Origin: JBHGYD01 sp041920415
GTDB taxonomy: Bacteria > Bacillota > Bacilli > Bacillales > Anoxybacillaceae
Direction of reading: 5' to 3'
NCBI GenBank assembly: GCA_041920415.1
Contig: JBHGYD010000032.1
Span: 1 to 64,000 of the forward strand
DNA: 64,000 bases
The notes below the pieces were generated by a model that was given only the letters and a program-made list of their open reading frames with translations, ran no database searches and was not told the DNA's origin. Shown here in pieces: positions 18,140-27,034 of this stretch (positions are counted from its first letter, which is position 1; each line of letters opens with the position of its first letter). A program made the position numbers and the translations under genes.

Positions 18140-18679
18140 ACCCGTGGTGCTAATTTCAATCTTCAGAATAAATTTAAGAATTACCCAATTTTGTAGATAT
18201 GAACCAAGAACATTTGTTTCAGCTTCCCTTGTTGTTGCAAAACCTGCAGCTGATTTTAAACGTGTGAAATCAATATGGATGAATTCGTTACTCAAGATCA
18301 GAGTGTGAAGTGGTTGTATTAGAGCTGCAATTGGACAAACTCTAGTTCCAATTCCAATAGTGTAGACATCAATTTAGAAGTTTCGCAACAAGTACGATAA
18401 TGAGTTTTGCAAAAAGATATCCCAAAAATCCAGAAAACGAGGTCTCTGCAAAGTCTAAAGAAATTTATAATGAAGCTCCAACGTGAATACCGCAAAATAG
18501 GCAAAGCAATTATGGATGAATATCACCGTTTGGGTACAATCACTCAGACGGTATTTGATTTTGAATGTAACGCTGTCTTTCGTTTTGATCAAAGTAAAAA
18601 ATTAGCCATTGCTTCTGGAGTTGAAGAGCATAAAATTTTAAAAACCATTAATGACATTGATAATTATTTTTTAATGTAA
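18140..18679 (+). pseudogene. 3' remnant of a second copy of the 501-aa cassette gene
   Basis: From about 18200 short pieces in shifting frames match the C-terminal half of the product of 11019 (FVSASLVVAKPAAD, IGQTLVPIPIV, then EYHRLGTIT). From 18548 the match becomes almost base-perfect through the stop at 18679. The 5' two thirds, including the nuclease motif, are absent. It is a broken paralogue whose tail was probably homogenised with the intact gene by recombination. Confidence 0.85.
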
Positions 18680-19073
18680 ACCTCATTGAATCGTAGCGTA
18701 AGGGGGGAATTATTAACATCGGTTATCAGGTAGCGGAAGTCTCGCAATAGCAAAAACAATTTTAGAGGATATATAGATATTGTCTCAATATGATACTTAC
18801 AAAGCAATTTTTCGCCGATTTCTTTTAACTGTTTCAGACCGTATTAAAGTGGAGTTATGTATTTCTCAGTTACATTATCAGTTTCATACAGCTATCTCAA
18901 AAGTCCAGCCCAATACAGTAGATACACAAATTGGTGCGGTCATGGAATACCCTTTTTCGATAGAAGGAAGAATTTATTTTCGACGTCAGAATAACGTGAT
19001 TTATATGTACCGCTTAAATCGAAATAAAAAAGAACAACCATTTGTTATTAATTGGTTGAAATCTTTTTTATAA
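18548..19073 (+). repeat. long direct repeat, copy B
   Basis: This is the counterpart of 12391-12918. It holds the end of the dead 501-aa paralogue, the shared non-coding interval and the second 97-aa gene. Differences are concentrated in the last 200 bases. Confidence 0.85.
18780..19073 (+). CDS. hypothetical 97-aa protein, copy B
   Basis: This is an intact second copy of the gene at 12625, with the same TTG start and leader. Substitutions are scattered (for example VQPNTVDTQ instead of VGPNIVDTK), and the frame is preserved although the gene before it is dead. Preservation suggests selection or recent copying. It ends 25 bases before the Mrr-like gene and may share its transcript. Confidence 0.7.
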   Translation: MSQYDTYKAIFRRFLLTVSDRIKVELCISQLHYQFHTAISKVQPNTVDTQIGAVMEYPFSIEGRIYFRRQNNVIYMYRLNRNKKEQPFVINWLKSFL

Positions 19074-19097
19074 TAGTCAGCTTCAGGAAGGATAAAA

Positions 19098-20129
19098 ATG
19101 GCAGTATGGTTAGTTCGGGCAGGAAGAAACGGAGAGCAGCAAGAAGCAGCGCTAGAACACGGGGTAGCAGTCATCGGCTGGAACGAACTACCTGATCTTT
19201 CTTCTATACAAACAAGGGAGCAATTAAAAGAGCTTTTTAATAAAGTCTATCCGAAAGCGACAGAAAATGAAGCGGCCAATAAGGTTGGACAAATCTGGGC
19301 ATTTATTCACCGCATTCAAAAAGGGGACTTAGTGGCTCTTCCGCTGAAATATCGTTCTGCAATAGCAATTGGAAAAGTAGTGGGTGCATATCAATATCGA
19401 ACAGATATAGCTGCTAATATCAGACATACAATCCCTGTGGAATGGATACGAACTGATATTCCTCGTACGGCATTTGACCAAGATTTACTTTATTCACTAG
19501 GTGCGTTTATGACCGTATGCCAAATTAAACGCAATAACGCAGAAGAAAGAATACGGAAAATATTAGGTTTAAGTGTTTCTCCATCATCTGTCACATCTCA
19601 TGTGAAGGATGATGATAATGAGGAAGTGACAGTAGATATGGAAAGTATCGATGTTGAAGATGTTGCTTTGGAGCAAATACGCACCTATATTTCACGTAAA
19701 TTCGCAGGTCACCATTTAGCAGAGTTAGTGAATGCTATTTTGCAAGCAGAAGGGTACACAACTGAAATCTCCCCTCCGGGACCGGATGGCGGTGTAGATA
19801 TTTTGGCTGGTACGGGGCCAATGGGATTTGGTTTTCCTAGACTGTGTGTTCAAGTGAAGTCCTCACAGTATCCGGTTGGATCTAATGTTCTTAGTGAACT
19901 TCTCGGAACCATTAGCAAATTTGGTGCTGATCAAGGACTTCTTGTTAGTTGGGGCGGCTTTAAAAGCACTGTTCTTAGAGATGCCAAAAATAACTTTTTT
20001 AAAGTAAGACTTTGGGATTCAGATGCGTTATTAAAAGCTGTTTTACGTAATTATGATAAATTTCCTGATTCATTACAGGCAGAATTACCATTGAAAAGAG
20101 TATGGGCTCTCGTTCAAGAAGATGAATAG
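19098..20129 (+). CDS. Mrr-type restriction endonuclease (type IV-like)
   Basis: This 343-residue protein has two domains. Residues 1-155 look like an EVE/DUF-type reader module (WLVRAGRNGE, HGVAVIGW, GDLVALPLKY). Residues 195-320 are an Mrr catalytic domain with helix HHLAELVNAILQAEGY, PGPDGGVDILA supplying the Asp, and LCVQVKSS supplying Q-x-K. Mrr enzymes cut DNA carrying modified bases, so this is probably a modification-dependent restriction enzyme. It has no methyltransferase partner, as expected for type IV. AAGGA precedes ATG 19098. A strong terminator follows at 20259. Confidence 0.88.
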   Translation: MAVWLVRAGRNGEQQEAALEHGVAVIGWNELPDLSSIQTREQLKELFNKVYPKATENEAANKVGQIWAFIHRIQKGDLVALPLKYRSAIAIGKVVGAYQYRTDIAANIRHTIPVEWIRTDIPRTAFDQDLLYSLGAFMTVCQIKRNNAEERIRKILGLSVSPSSVTSHVKDDDNEEVTVDMESIDVEDVALEQIRTYISRKFAGHHLAELVNAILQAEGYTTEISPPGPDGGVDILAGTGPMGFGFPRLCVQVKSSQYPVGSNVLSELLGTISKFGADQGLLVSWGGFKSTVLRDAKNNFFKVRLWDSDALLKAVLRNYDKFPDSLQAELPLKRVWALVQEDE

Positions 20130-20258
20130 GATCACAATATATCCCACGAATTTAGATTTTCATAACTAGATGCGTGTTAGCAAGGAACTTGTACAACGTT
20201 TGTAGGCAGTTTGGACTTTAAAGTGAATAAGTTGTGTAAAGAACGATTGAATGAATGA

Positions 20259-20289
20259 AGAGATCACTTGTTAACGGTGATCTCTTTTT
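20259..20289 (+). terminator. terminator after the Mrr-like gene
   Basis: AGAGATCAC 20259-20267 pairs with GTGATCTCT 20277-20285 around a nine-base loop, followed by Ts to 20289. The rest of 20130-20402 shows no gene. Confidence 0.9.
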
Positions 20290-20402
20290 GATCGAAATAG
20301 ATTTTTAAACATTCTTATTTTTAAAAATTTTGAAGGTTTTTGGTTGCGAATGTCGAATTTTGGTTAATGTCTGATTTACCTTGTTTTAAGGAAGGTGTAA
20401 AT

Positions 20403-21332
20403 ATGAGTTTGAGGAATTTTCATACACCTTTGACTGAAGCAGAAGTAGATGAGATTTATCAGTTATTAACACCGAAGCAGCGCAAATATATGGACGCTTT
20501 TACGAAACGAAGCAAAAAAAGCAAGTGGCTAGAAGTTTTAGCATTAAAAAAAGGAATCATTGTGACTGAAGATATGGATACCGAACAATTGGCAGAAGCA
20601 GTCAACGATTGGATTTTAGTTGAAATATTAGATGGGGGATACGGAAATCGGCCGTTTCGCTGTGAATGCGGCATGCCTCTTCGATATCAGTACATTGTAA
20701 CTCATAAAAAGCAAAACAAAACATACAAACTAGGGGAAACGTGTTTAGGAAACTATACCCGTTTAACACCAGAAATTATTCGGGATATTAAAAAAGGATT
20801 CCATACGATACATTTAGAACGAGATGAACTGCTCCTTAAAATTTATCGTGGCGAGAAAACGGATATAAAGGAGTTTGCAGAAATTGAAATTCCCCAATCT
20901 TATCTTGAACAACTAGAACACGACATACCTCTCTTGGATAAACAACTGCAAAAACTTTATGATCAACTTCATGCTAAGAGAAGAGAAAGGTTACAAAAAC
21001 AATGCCAAGAGGAAAGAGAACGGCTAAGGGAAATCCTTTACCAAAGTCGTCAACGTAGAACATCTAAGTCGTATTCCGTTTCATATTATTCGTATCATTC
21101 CTCACCTAAAACTCATTCGCATCTTTGTATCTCCTATGAGGAATTAATTGAACGGCATTTAAACGAATTAAAACAAATACGCGCAAAAGAGGAACTGATC
21201 CCAGCAGGACTAAGGAAGGATTGGGATATAATCCAAGACATTGTACGAGCCGCTAAAAGAAGAGAAGAGTTTGATTACAGTCGTTTTAAATTACTGTTGA
21301 GTAATTTAAAAATACCGTTAAGAATACAATAA
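20403..21332 (+). CDS. hypothetical zinc-binding protein with charged coiled coil
   Basis: I chose ATG 20403, with AAGGAAGGTG upstream, giving 309 residues. Residues 80-125 hold a likely Cys cluster, CECG...KLGETCLGNY. From about 185 to 225 the chain is a very basic, Arg/Gln/Glu-rich coiled coil, followed by a Ser/Tyr-rich linker. I do not recognise a named family, although proteins with this RCxCGMPLRYQY-type motif are, from memory, scattered in Bacillaceae. It is monocistronic, between two terminators. Confidence 0.7.
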   Translation: MSLRNFHTPLTEAEVDEIYQLLTPKQRKYMDAFTKRSKKSKWLEVLALKKGIIVTEDMDTEQLAEAVNDWILVEILDGGYGNRPFRCECGMPLRYQYIVTHKKQNKTYKLGETCLGNYTRLTPEIIRDIKKGFHTIHLERDELLLKIYRGEKTDIKEFAEIEIPQSYLEQLEHDIPLLDKQLQKLYDQLHAKRRERLQKQCQEERERLREILYQSRQRRTSKSYSVSYYSYHSSPKTHSHLCISYEELIERHLNELKQIRAKEELIPAGLRKDWDIIQDIVRAAKRREEFDYSRFKLLLSNLKIPLRIQ

Positions 21333-21398
21333 ATCTTTAATGAAAATAGGTAATAAAGTGATATAGATTTCATTACTGTACGATCAGCTGAAATTTTA

Positions 21399-21428
21399 AG
21401 GCTTGCCTTGAGGACAAGTCTTTTTTTT
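21399..21428 (+). terminator. terminator after the zinc-binding protein gene
   Basis: AAGGCTTG pairs with CAAGTC (21399-21420, one bulge) around TTGA, followed by eight Ts. Confidence 0.8.
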
Positions 21429-21444
21429 AATTTTAAAATTTTTC

Positions 21445-21475
21445 TTGACTTTAAAGTTACTTTAAGGTGTAACTT
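21445..21475 (+). promoter_or_regulatory. MerR-type promoter with operator dyad
   Basis: TTGACT (21445-21450) and TAACTT (21470-21475) are separated by 19 bases, the stretched spacing typical of MerR-controlled promoters. The spacer holds a near-perfect dyad, CTTTAAAGT 21449-21457 and ACTTTAAGG 21459-21467. The gene immediately downstream encodes a MerR protein, so autoregulation is likely. Confidence 0.8.
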
Positions 21476-21498
21476 TGATTATAAAGGATGTGAATAAG

Positions 21499-22275
21499 AT
21501 GAGTGAGTTCATGACGATACAAACTTTTTCCAAAAGGACTGGTATTTCAAAAAGCGCTTTGAGATATTATGAGTCAGAGAATTTACTGCATCCAATCAGA
21601 AGTAAAAATGGTTACCGTCTTTATTCCAAAGACCAGATAGCAACTGTAAAATTGATTTCAAGTTTACGTTTAGCCGGTGTACCAATAAAGGATATTCGAA
21701 TGTATTTAAAAGAAAACGAATCAGTCCGTCAACAAATGATAAAAAATTGGATTAAGACTTTAAAGGAAAAACATCAGCTTATAAGCGTAAGTTTACGTTT
21801 TTTAGAAAGTTACCAAGAAAGTGGCCAAGTTTACCTGCTAGAAAGAAATGCCGAGAAAATTGTTTGGTTTGTTGCCGAATCGAATCCCGGTAAATTTGGG
21901 AATCATTTTAGACAAAGAAAAAGAGAATTGGAGCGCTTGAACATTCCCATTAATAATGGTTATTTAAGGTATTTATCAGGCAAGGAATCCATTAAAGCGC
22001 AAATTGGATTTGGTGTATCCGACGATGTAGAAATAGAGGGGCTATCCGAAATAGACTCTATTGAGATAATGCCTCCATGTCTATGTATAGCATTACCGTA
22101 CACTTCTCCCGTGACAGAAATACAAAAAGGATATGCACAATTAATGAATTATACAATGGAACATGGCTTGATTCCCGCAGGTCCAATTATTGAGTGGTAT
22201 CGAGGAGAGAATTTTGAAGATTTGGATTTATTAATGCCTGTTGCGCGCATTTCAAATATGGAAGGGAGAAGTTAA
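21499..22275 (+). CDS. MerR-family transcriptional regulator with GyrI-like effector domain
   Basis: Residues 1-70 form a MerR winged helix (FSKRTGISKSALRYYESENLL), then a dimerisation coiled coil to about 115, then a GyrI-like/BmrR-type ligand-binding domain (IMPPCLCIALPYTSPV, EHGLIPAGPIIEWY). I chose ATG 21499, with AAAGGATG upstream; GTG 21490 in the same frame is the alternative. MerR proteins of this type bind cationic or lipophilic compounds and activate a promoter with a 19-base spacer, which is exactly what lies upstream. It overlaps the leader of the hydrolase at 22277, so the pair is one operon. Confidence 0.88.
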   Translation: MSEFMTIQTFSKRTGISKSALRYYESENLLHPIRSKNGYRLYSKDQIATVKLISSLRLAGVPIKDIRMYLKENESVRQQMIKNWIKTLKEKHQLISVSLRFLESYQESGQVYLLERNAEKIVWFVAESNPGKFGNHFRQRKRELERLNIPINNGYLRYLSGKESIKAQIGFGVSDDVEIEGLSEIDSIEIMPPCLCIALPYTSPVTEIQKGYAQLMNYTMEHGLIPAGPIIEWYRGENFEDLDLLMPVARISNMEGRS

Positions 22276-22276
22276 A

Positions 22277-23308
22277 GTGAGCAAAAGCGAAGAGTTAGTT
22301 ATACAGGTAATTGAGTTGAAAGGCAGTTATTATCAAATAGGGTTTGAGCAAGGGCGTCAATTAAAAGCTAAAATATTGGCAGATATAAATGGTCATGATC
22401 GTGTTAGCAACAAAAAATTCCAATTTCTTAAAGCAAAGAAATTATTAGAAAAGTTCTCGCCTAATTTGTTAAAAGAATTAAGAGGATTAGCAAAAGGTTT
22501 AAATATTCCACTAAATGTAGCAATAGAACGGTATAGCGGTTACGATGTATTGTTTCCAGAAATGGGATGTACTACATTAGTACAAGACTCATATTATGTG
22601 CGAAACTATGATTTTAGTCCAACAATATATGATGCAAGACTTGTATTTGTTCGTCCTATAGATGGTTATGCGAGCGTAGGTTTTAGCCAACAAATTATAG
22701 GTAGACTAGATGGAATGAACGAAAAAGGGCTTGTGATAGGGCTGCATTTTGTTAATCATATGCACAGTCAAGAAGGATTTATTGCTACGACTATTGTTAG
22801 AATGATTCTCGATCAATGTGCTAATACGGAAGAGGCTATAGAACTGATTACTAGAGTTCCACATGGATTTTGTTACAATTATTCCATTACAGATTTTAAC
22901 GGAAATAGTGTCATTGTCGAAGCATCCCCACAACAACAAATAATAAAATATGCCCATCCACTTATATGTACCAATCATTTTGAAACAGAAGAATTGAAAC
23001 AGAAAAATAGAGTAGAGATACATGGTTCTATTAAACGTAAACAATATCTTCAAGCATTATTGAAGGAGAAATTAGATCCTTTGTCTGCTTTTCATCACTT
23101 TAATAGCGAAAAATCACCTTTATTTTTCGATGATTACAAAAATTTTTTTGGTACGTTGCATACGGTTTTATATTCGCCAAAGGATTTGAACGTCATCATT
23201 GGTGTAGGAAAAAATAGTGGTCCTTTTATCTTTTCCTTTAAAGAATGGTTACAAGGATCACTGAGGCTCCCTAAAATGATAAGTGGGACAATCATGCAAG
23301 GAGAATAA
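22277..23308 (+). CDS. C45-type Ntn hydrolase (acyltransferase/amidohydrolase family)
   Basis: GTG 22277 follows GGGAGAAG and begins one base after the MerR stop. The 343-residue protein has the acyl-CoA:6-aminopenicillanate acyltransferase / linear-amide hydrolase layout: an N-terminal helical part, then MGCTTLV near residue 97, whose Cys would be the nucleophile exposed by self-cleavage. RNYDFSP, DGMNEKGLVIGLHFVN and TTIVRMILDQC follow. Such enzymes hydrolyse linear amide bonds in antibiotics, bile-acid-like or N-acyl compounds. Coupling to a MerR sensor suggests it degrades the inducing compound. The substrate is unknown. Confidence 0.82.
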   Translation: MSKSEELVIQVIELKGSYYQIGFEQGRQLKAKILADINGHDRVSNKKFQFLKAKKLLEKFSPNLLKELRGLAKGLNIPLNVAIERYSGYDVLFPEMGCTTLVQDSYYVRNYDFSPTIYDARLVFVRPIDGYASVGFSQQIIGRLDGMNEKGLVIGLHFVNHMHSQEGFIATTIVRMILDQCANTEEAIELITRVPHGFCYNYSITDFNGNSVIVEASPQQQIIKYAHPLICTNHFETEELKQKNRVEIHGSIKRKQYLQALLKEKLDPLSAFHHFNSEKSPLFFDDYKNFFGTLHTVLYSPKDLNVIIGVGKNSGPFIFSFKEWLQGSLRLPKMISGTIMQGE

Positions 23309-23410
23309 CCTTGGAATATTCCGCAATTGAAACTAGAGGATTATCTTCTGTACTGTTTGAGGAGGAAACCACTTATTAACAAACAATTCTTCTTCATTTA
23401 GCGGATGAGT

Positions 23411-23479
23411 TTACTTAATCTTTTCTGAGTAATCATCATGATTAAGGTATGCTGCTCTGGCATACCTATTTTTTCTTTA
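23411..23479 (+). repeat. dispersed repeat with terminator hairpin, copy B
   Basis: This is the second copy of the element at 9894-9961. The hairpin is 23445-23453 with 23459-23467, followed by a T-rich tail. It terminates the MerR-hydrolase operon. The bases after it (to 23515) also resemble copy A. Confidence 0.75.
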
Positions 23480-23515
23480 AATTAATCTTAAATATTATAA
23501 GTGAGCCACAAATGT

Positions 23516-23848
23516 AGATAAGTTTAGATTAAAAAACAGACATAAGTAAGCTTAAAATTCTGCAAAACATGCTTGCTCCCTCGAATACGCTCCTCATTTC
23601 ATACGAATCAAAATCCTCTTCATTTGATCGCTTCGCTAATAAAAAATAACCTTATCCAGTGTCCAAGAGGGCTATCATAAAAGTCTAGCGATAACCGCTT
23701 TATATAGAAGTAATGAAAGTATGTATGGATGCTGTTTCAAAATGTTGTCCGATGATCTTTCTAATAATTAATTGCATATGTTTCATAAAAAAATTTGGAA
23801 AAACAGAAACATTTTTGTTTTTTATGCGTCTTTTATAGCGGAAGGAGG
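23516..23848. other. non-coding stretch before the sigma factor
   Basis: About 330 bases without a supported gene. It presumably contains the promoter of the sigma-factor operon, but I cannot place it with confidence. Confidence 0.3.
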
Positions 23849-24373
23849 GTGGAAACCATTGCCAATAAGTTTGAATTCGATATACTTATGCGCTTATATT
23901 CGAAATCCCTTTTTCGGTATCTATACAGATTAACCAATGATTATCATTTGGCGGAGGATCTCCTGCAGGAAACGTTTTATAAGGTTTATTTACATGTAAG
24001 CAGCATAAACGAGGTAGCACAGATAAAATCATGGCTTTACCGGATAGCCTATAACACCTTCATCGACCACTGCAGAAAAGCAAAAAAGATGCAGCTTGTA
24101 CAAGTGGATGATTTCTTTGTGTCGTTAAAGCTAGATCCATTATTAGAAACGGAAAATGTGTTTTTGCAAAAATATGAGCTGGAGTTGATTTATAAACATT
24201 TGTCCAACATGAAAGAACTGCAACAAAAAGCCATTATTCTCGTCGATTTAAAAGGATTTAGCTACAAAGAAGCGGCCGAGCTGTTAAACGTAAAACTCCC
24301 TTATTTAAAAAGCCTTGTGTTTCGGGGCAGGCGGGAATTAGAAAAACAATTACGCAATGAGGTGAAGGAATGA
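23849..24373 (+). CDS. ECF-type RNA polymerase sigma factor
   Basis: This protein of about 174 residues has sigma region 2 (FDILMRLYSKSLFRYLYRLT, HLAEDLLQETFYKVY, IKSWLYRIAYNTFIDHCRK) and region 4 (LQQKAIILVDLKGFSYKEAAELLNV). It directs RNA polymerase to a small regulon. The start is uncertain: AAGGAGGG lies at 23842-23849, GTG 23849 is the nearest in-frame common start but very close to it, and ATT 23858 has ideal spacing. It overlaps the anti-sigma gene by four bases (ATGA). Confidence 0.9.
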   Translation: METIANKFEFDILMRLYSKSLFRYLYRLTNDYHLAEDLLQETFYKVYLHVSSINEVAQIKSWLYRIAYNTFIDHCRKAKKMQLVQVDDFFVSLKLDPLLETENVFLQKYELELIYKHLSNMKELQQKAIILVDLKGFSYKEAAELLNVKLPYLKSLVFRGRRELEKQLRNEVKE

Positions 24374-25434
24374 GAAAAGACGAGTTAAAACAATTATTGC
24401 AGAAATATCAAAATGGCACACTAAGCAAAGAGGAAGAACAGAAAATAGAGGAGCTTCTAGAAAGTTTTGACGTATACAATGAATTTCTCAATGAAACCCT
24501 TCATGATGAAGGTATGAAGGAAGCCGATCTCGCAAAAATGATGAAAAAGGCCCAACAAAAATTCTTTTTTAGAAATACGCTGCTTGTTGTATCTTTTATA
24601 CTCACGATTGTTCCCTTATTGACTATGTTTACTTTTGTTTATTACGGCTGGGGGCGAGAGCACAACAAAGGGAATGAATTTATTGAAACCATTCGAACGG
24701 TGAGTGAAATGACAGAGCCAAATGTGTATGTAGATTACGATACGGTGGATGATGAGATCAAGCCCTTTACCATGACTGTCACGACCGACAAATATAAATT
24801 GATTGATGATAAAAGAAGTTATATAGGCAAGGATACTTACAAACTATTTTTAAATGATGTGTTTGCTAAAGAATCGAATTATCGAGCGATTGGGTATTCG
24901 ATTCATCACATTGGAATCAACTTTATTCATCCGAAAGCCAAATACTTTTTACCTGACGAACGAACAAAAATTGAATCTCTCCCGAGTGATTGGCCGGTTG
25001 AAATCTATATTTCCTTGGATCAGTCTTATCCATTACAAGAAATAAACGAAAAATTTAAAGGATATAATATGACGTGGCTTGCGCTAGACACAGGTATAGA
25101 GGAGCAAATGAACAATGATCTAGATTTTATTCGGACACCAGCAATAGGTTTCCCTTATAAAAAAGTGCATGTAGATTCTATATTCAATCGTTCGTTTACT
25201 GATTACGAAGAAGTAGTCAAAGGGCTGGAACTATTGAACAAAAACGAAAAATGGGCAACACAGCTAACAGAATACAAAGACTTAAAAATGGCCGAGCGAC
25301 TAAAATGGGTAAAAAAACATAAAGAATTGAAGATTTATGGAATCGCTATGACAGGAACCGCCAAAGATGTTTTGTCCCTAGAAAAGATGAAAGAAGTCAA
25401 CGTGATTCGATTAGGTCAGATCAATTTGCCATAG
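24370..25434 (+). CDS. membrane anti-sigma factor (Sigma_reg_N/C type)
   Basis: This 354-residue protein overlaps the sigma gene by four bases. Residues 1-62 are a cytoplasmic helical part with LSKEEEQKIEELLESF, about 66-90 is a single membrane helix (TLLVVSFILTIVPLLTMF), and the rest is extracellular. The layout matches sigma-regulator proteins of Bacillus that bind an ECF sigma factor and release it on an envelope signal. The start ATG 24370 follows GGTGAAGG. The signal sensed is not evident. Confidence 0.85.
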   Translation: MRKDELKQLLQKYQNGTLSKEEEQKIEELLESFDVYNEFLNETLHDEGMKEADLAKMMKKAQQKFFFRNTLLVVSFILTIVPLLTMFTFVYYGWGREHNKGNEFIETIRTVSEMTEPNVYVDYDTVDDEIKPFTMTVTTDKYKLIDDKRSYIGKDTYKLFLNDVFAKESNYRAIGYSIHHIGINFIHPKAKYFLPDERTKIESLPSDWPVEIYISLDQSYPLQEINEKFKGYNMTWLALDTGIEEQMNNDLDFIRTPAIGFPYKKVHVDSIFNRSFTDYEEVVKGLELLNKNEKWATQLTEYKDLKMAERLKWVKKHKELKIYGIAMTGTAKDVLSLEKMKEVNVIRLGQINLP

Positions 25435-25454
25435 CAAAGGGGGAATAGTCGAAA

Positions 25455-25718
25455 ATGAGAATGGTAAGAATCAATATACTAAATACATTGATGGCTATAT
25501 TTTTGCTTATTTTGTTAAATGTACAAATTATAGCGGAAATCCCTGTTTTTGATATCAGTTACATTTGGATTTCATTGTTCGGAATGCTCATATGCTTGCT
25601 TGGCCTCATAAAAGAAGATCGATTCTACTCATATTTAGGCGGCATCCTTCACTTCATCCTAATCGTTTCTTGTATGGGAATGATTTGGTTTGGCATAGGC
25701 ATTAACTACAAGCCGTAA
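25455..25718 (+). CDS. small membrane protein of the sigma operon
   Basis: This is an 87-residue protein with about three hydrophobic helices (10-27, 32-50, 60-82). AAAGGGGG precedes ATG 25455, 20 bases after the anti-sigma stop, so it belongs to the same transcript. Small integral membrane proteins often accompany ECF sigma/anti-sigma pairs as helpers of the anti-sigma factor. No family is recognised. Confidence 0.75.
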   Translation: MRMVRINILNTLMAIFLLILLNVQIIAEIPVFDISYIWISLFGMLICLLGLIKEDRFYSYLGGILHFILIVSCMGMIWFGIGINYKP

Positions 25719-25737
25719 CTTTGCTGCGGTGAAAGCG

Positions 25738-25770
25738 AAAAGGACAGTCCAAATTAAGGCTGTCCTTTTT
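25738..25770 (+). terminator. terminator of the sigma operon
   Basis: AAAAGGACAG 25738-25747 pairs with CTGTCCTTTT 25760-25769, with a T tail. Confidence 0.9.
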
Positions 25771-25899
25771 CAATATAGGAACGTGTTGCAAAAGACATAG
25801 ATGCATACATGTACAACCAATACCAAATATCCCAAATTTATCTTGATATATTTTGCTAGAACATTTAGATTATTCTATAGATACAAAAATGAAATTAGT

Positions 25900-26081
25900 T
25901 TGTAAAATATCACTTTTCTTATTATCCCAACCGCCGCAATCGGATTGATTTGGGGAAGTTTTCTAAAAAGCAAGTAAAAGATATGGTTTTGAAAGTAGGG
26001 ATTTATGGAAACGCGGTATGGCTTGTCTTTTTAATGTGCTGGTATATATTCATTTTTTATAGTTGGCTTCAACAACCATAA
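25900..26081 (+). pseudogene. membrane protein remnant
   Basis: The frame ITFLIIPTAAIGLIWGSFLK ends at a stop near 25976. The adjacent frame continues with KQVKDMVLKVGIYGN and VWLVFLMCWYIFIFYSWLQQP to TAA 26079-26081. This reads as the end of a two-helix membrane protein with one indel. The stretch 25771-25899 shows nothing. Confidence 0.5.
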
Positions 26082-26154
26082 AGGTGATTCTTCTTAATTC
26101 GTTAATCGAGCGAGAGCAACCGTGTTATATTCATAATGAGGAAAGGTGCTTGAA

Positions 26155-26577
26155 ATGACAGGTTTAAATGAAATGGTTGTAGTTTTGAAAGGGTTTATTT
26201 TACACGAAGGAAAGGTATTAATTGTACAACGCGCTAATGATGACGAAGTGGGCGGAGGAACATGGGAGTTAGCCGGAGGGAAAATACACTTTGGGGAAGA
26301 TTTAGAAGCGGCGTTGTTGCGCGAAATTCAGGAAGAAGTCGGATTGGATGTGACAGCAGAGCGGATTTTATATGCGACGACGTTCCAAACGCACGCCACG
26401 CGACAAGTAGTCATTCTTACATACTTATGCAAAAGCGATCGTCATGAGGTCGTTCTTTCGAAAGAACATATCGATTATCGCTGGTCAACTAAAGAGCAGG
26501 CGCGAGAACTGCTACCTCCAGCCATTCTTCACGACTTTGAAAGAAATGACGTGTTTTCGTTGGAAGAGTGGGTATAG
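26155..26577 (+). CDS. Nudix hydrolase
   Basis: This 140-residue protein carries a full Nudix box: GGKIHFGEDLEAALLREIQEEVG (about 39-61) fits G-x5-E-x7-REUxEExGU. It hydrolyses a nucleoside diphosphate linked to another group; the substrate cannot be told from sequence. I chose ATG 26155, with GAGGAAAGGTG upstream. It stands alone. Confidence 0.9.
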   Translation: MTGLNEMVVVLKGFILHEGKVLIVQRANDDEVGGGTWELAGGKIHFGEDLEAALLREIQEEVGLDVTAERILYATTFQTHATRQVVILTYLCKSDRHEVVLSKEHIDYRWSTKEQARELLPPAILHDFERNDVFSLEEWV

Positions 26578-26726
26578 AGAGTTCAGTTCTGCCGAGTAAG
26601 ATCCGCGGGCCGCACCATTCAAAACAAGAAGGTGACACTATACAGACCTTGTTTTTCTCATGTTCGCGATTCTTATTGTATTTGCTAGCGCCGTATTTTT
26701 CTTAGTAATCGTAAACAAAAGGAGGC

Positions 26727-27034
26727 TTGCACAATAGCATAACGCAAGTCAAAGAAAATCTGAACAGAATTATTGAGTTGTATTATATCAATTTGTTTAA
26801 AGAACATCTCATAAAGTACGCATTTAGTAAATTAGAACAAAAAGTCCTTAAACAATCAGGAGATCATAATTCTGATTATTTCACATTTAAAGCGCCAGAA
26901 CTTTATAATCAGATTACTACGCAACCGCAAGGGTATATTCCACACACTCCAATGTCTTATCAACCGATTCATGGAATAAACCCAATGCCGTACAATCACG
27001 CAAATACAGTACCTTTTTATCCGCCAACTTATTT
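26727..27034 (+). CDS. hypothetical protein, 3' end replaced at a rearrangement junction
   Basis: The frame begins at TTG 26727 close behind AAAGGAGG and reads about 103 native residues: a helical N-terminus, then a Pro/Tyr/Asn-rich tail (YIPHTPMSYQPIHG, VPFYPPTYF) that recalls spore-coat or spore-surface proteins. From about 27035 the frame (open to 27140) only reads antisense to a recombinase, so the natural C-terminus has been lost. A 25-codon hydrophobic frame (26660-26737) just overlaps the start. Confidence 0.45.
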
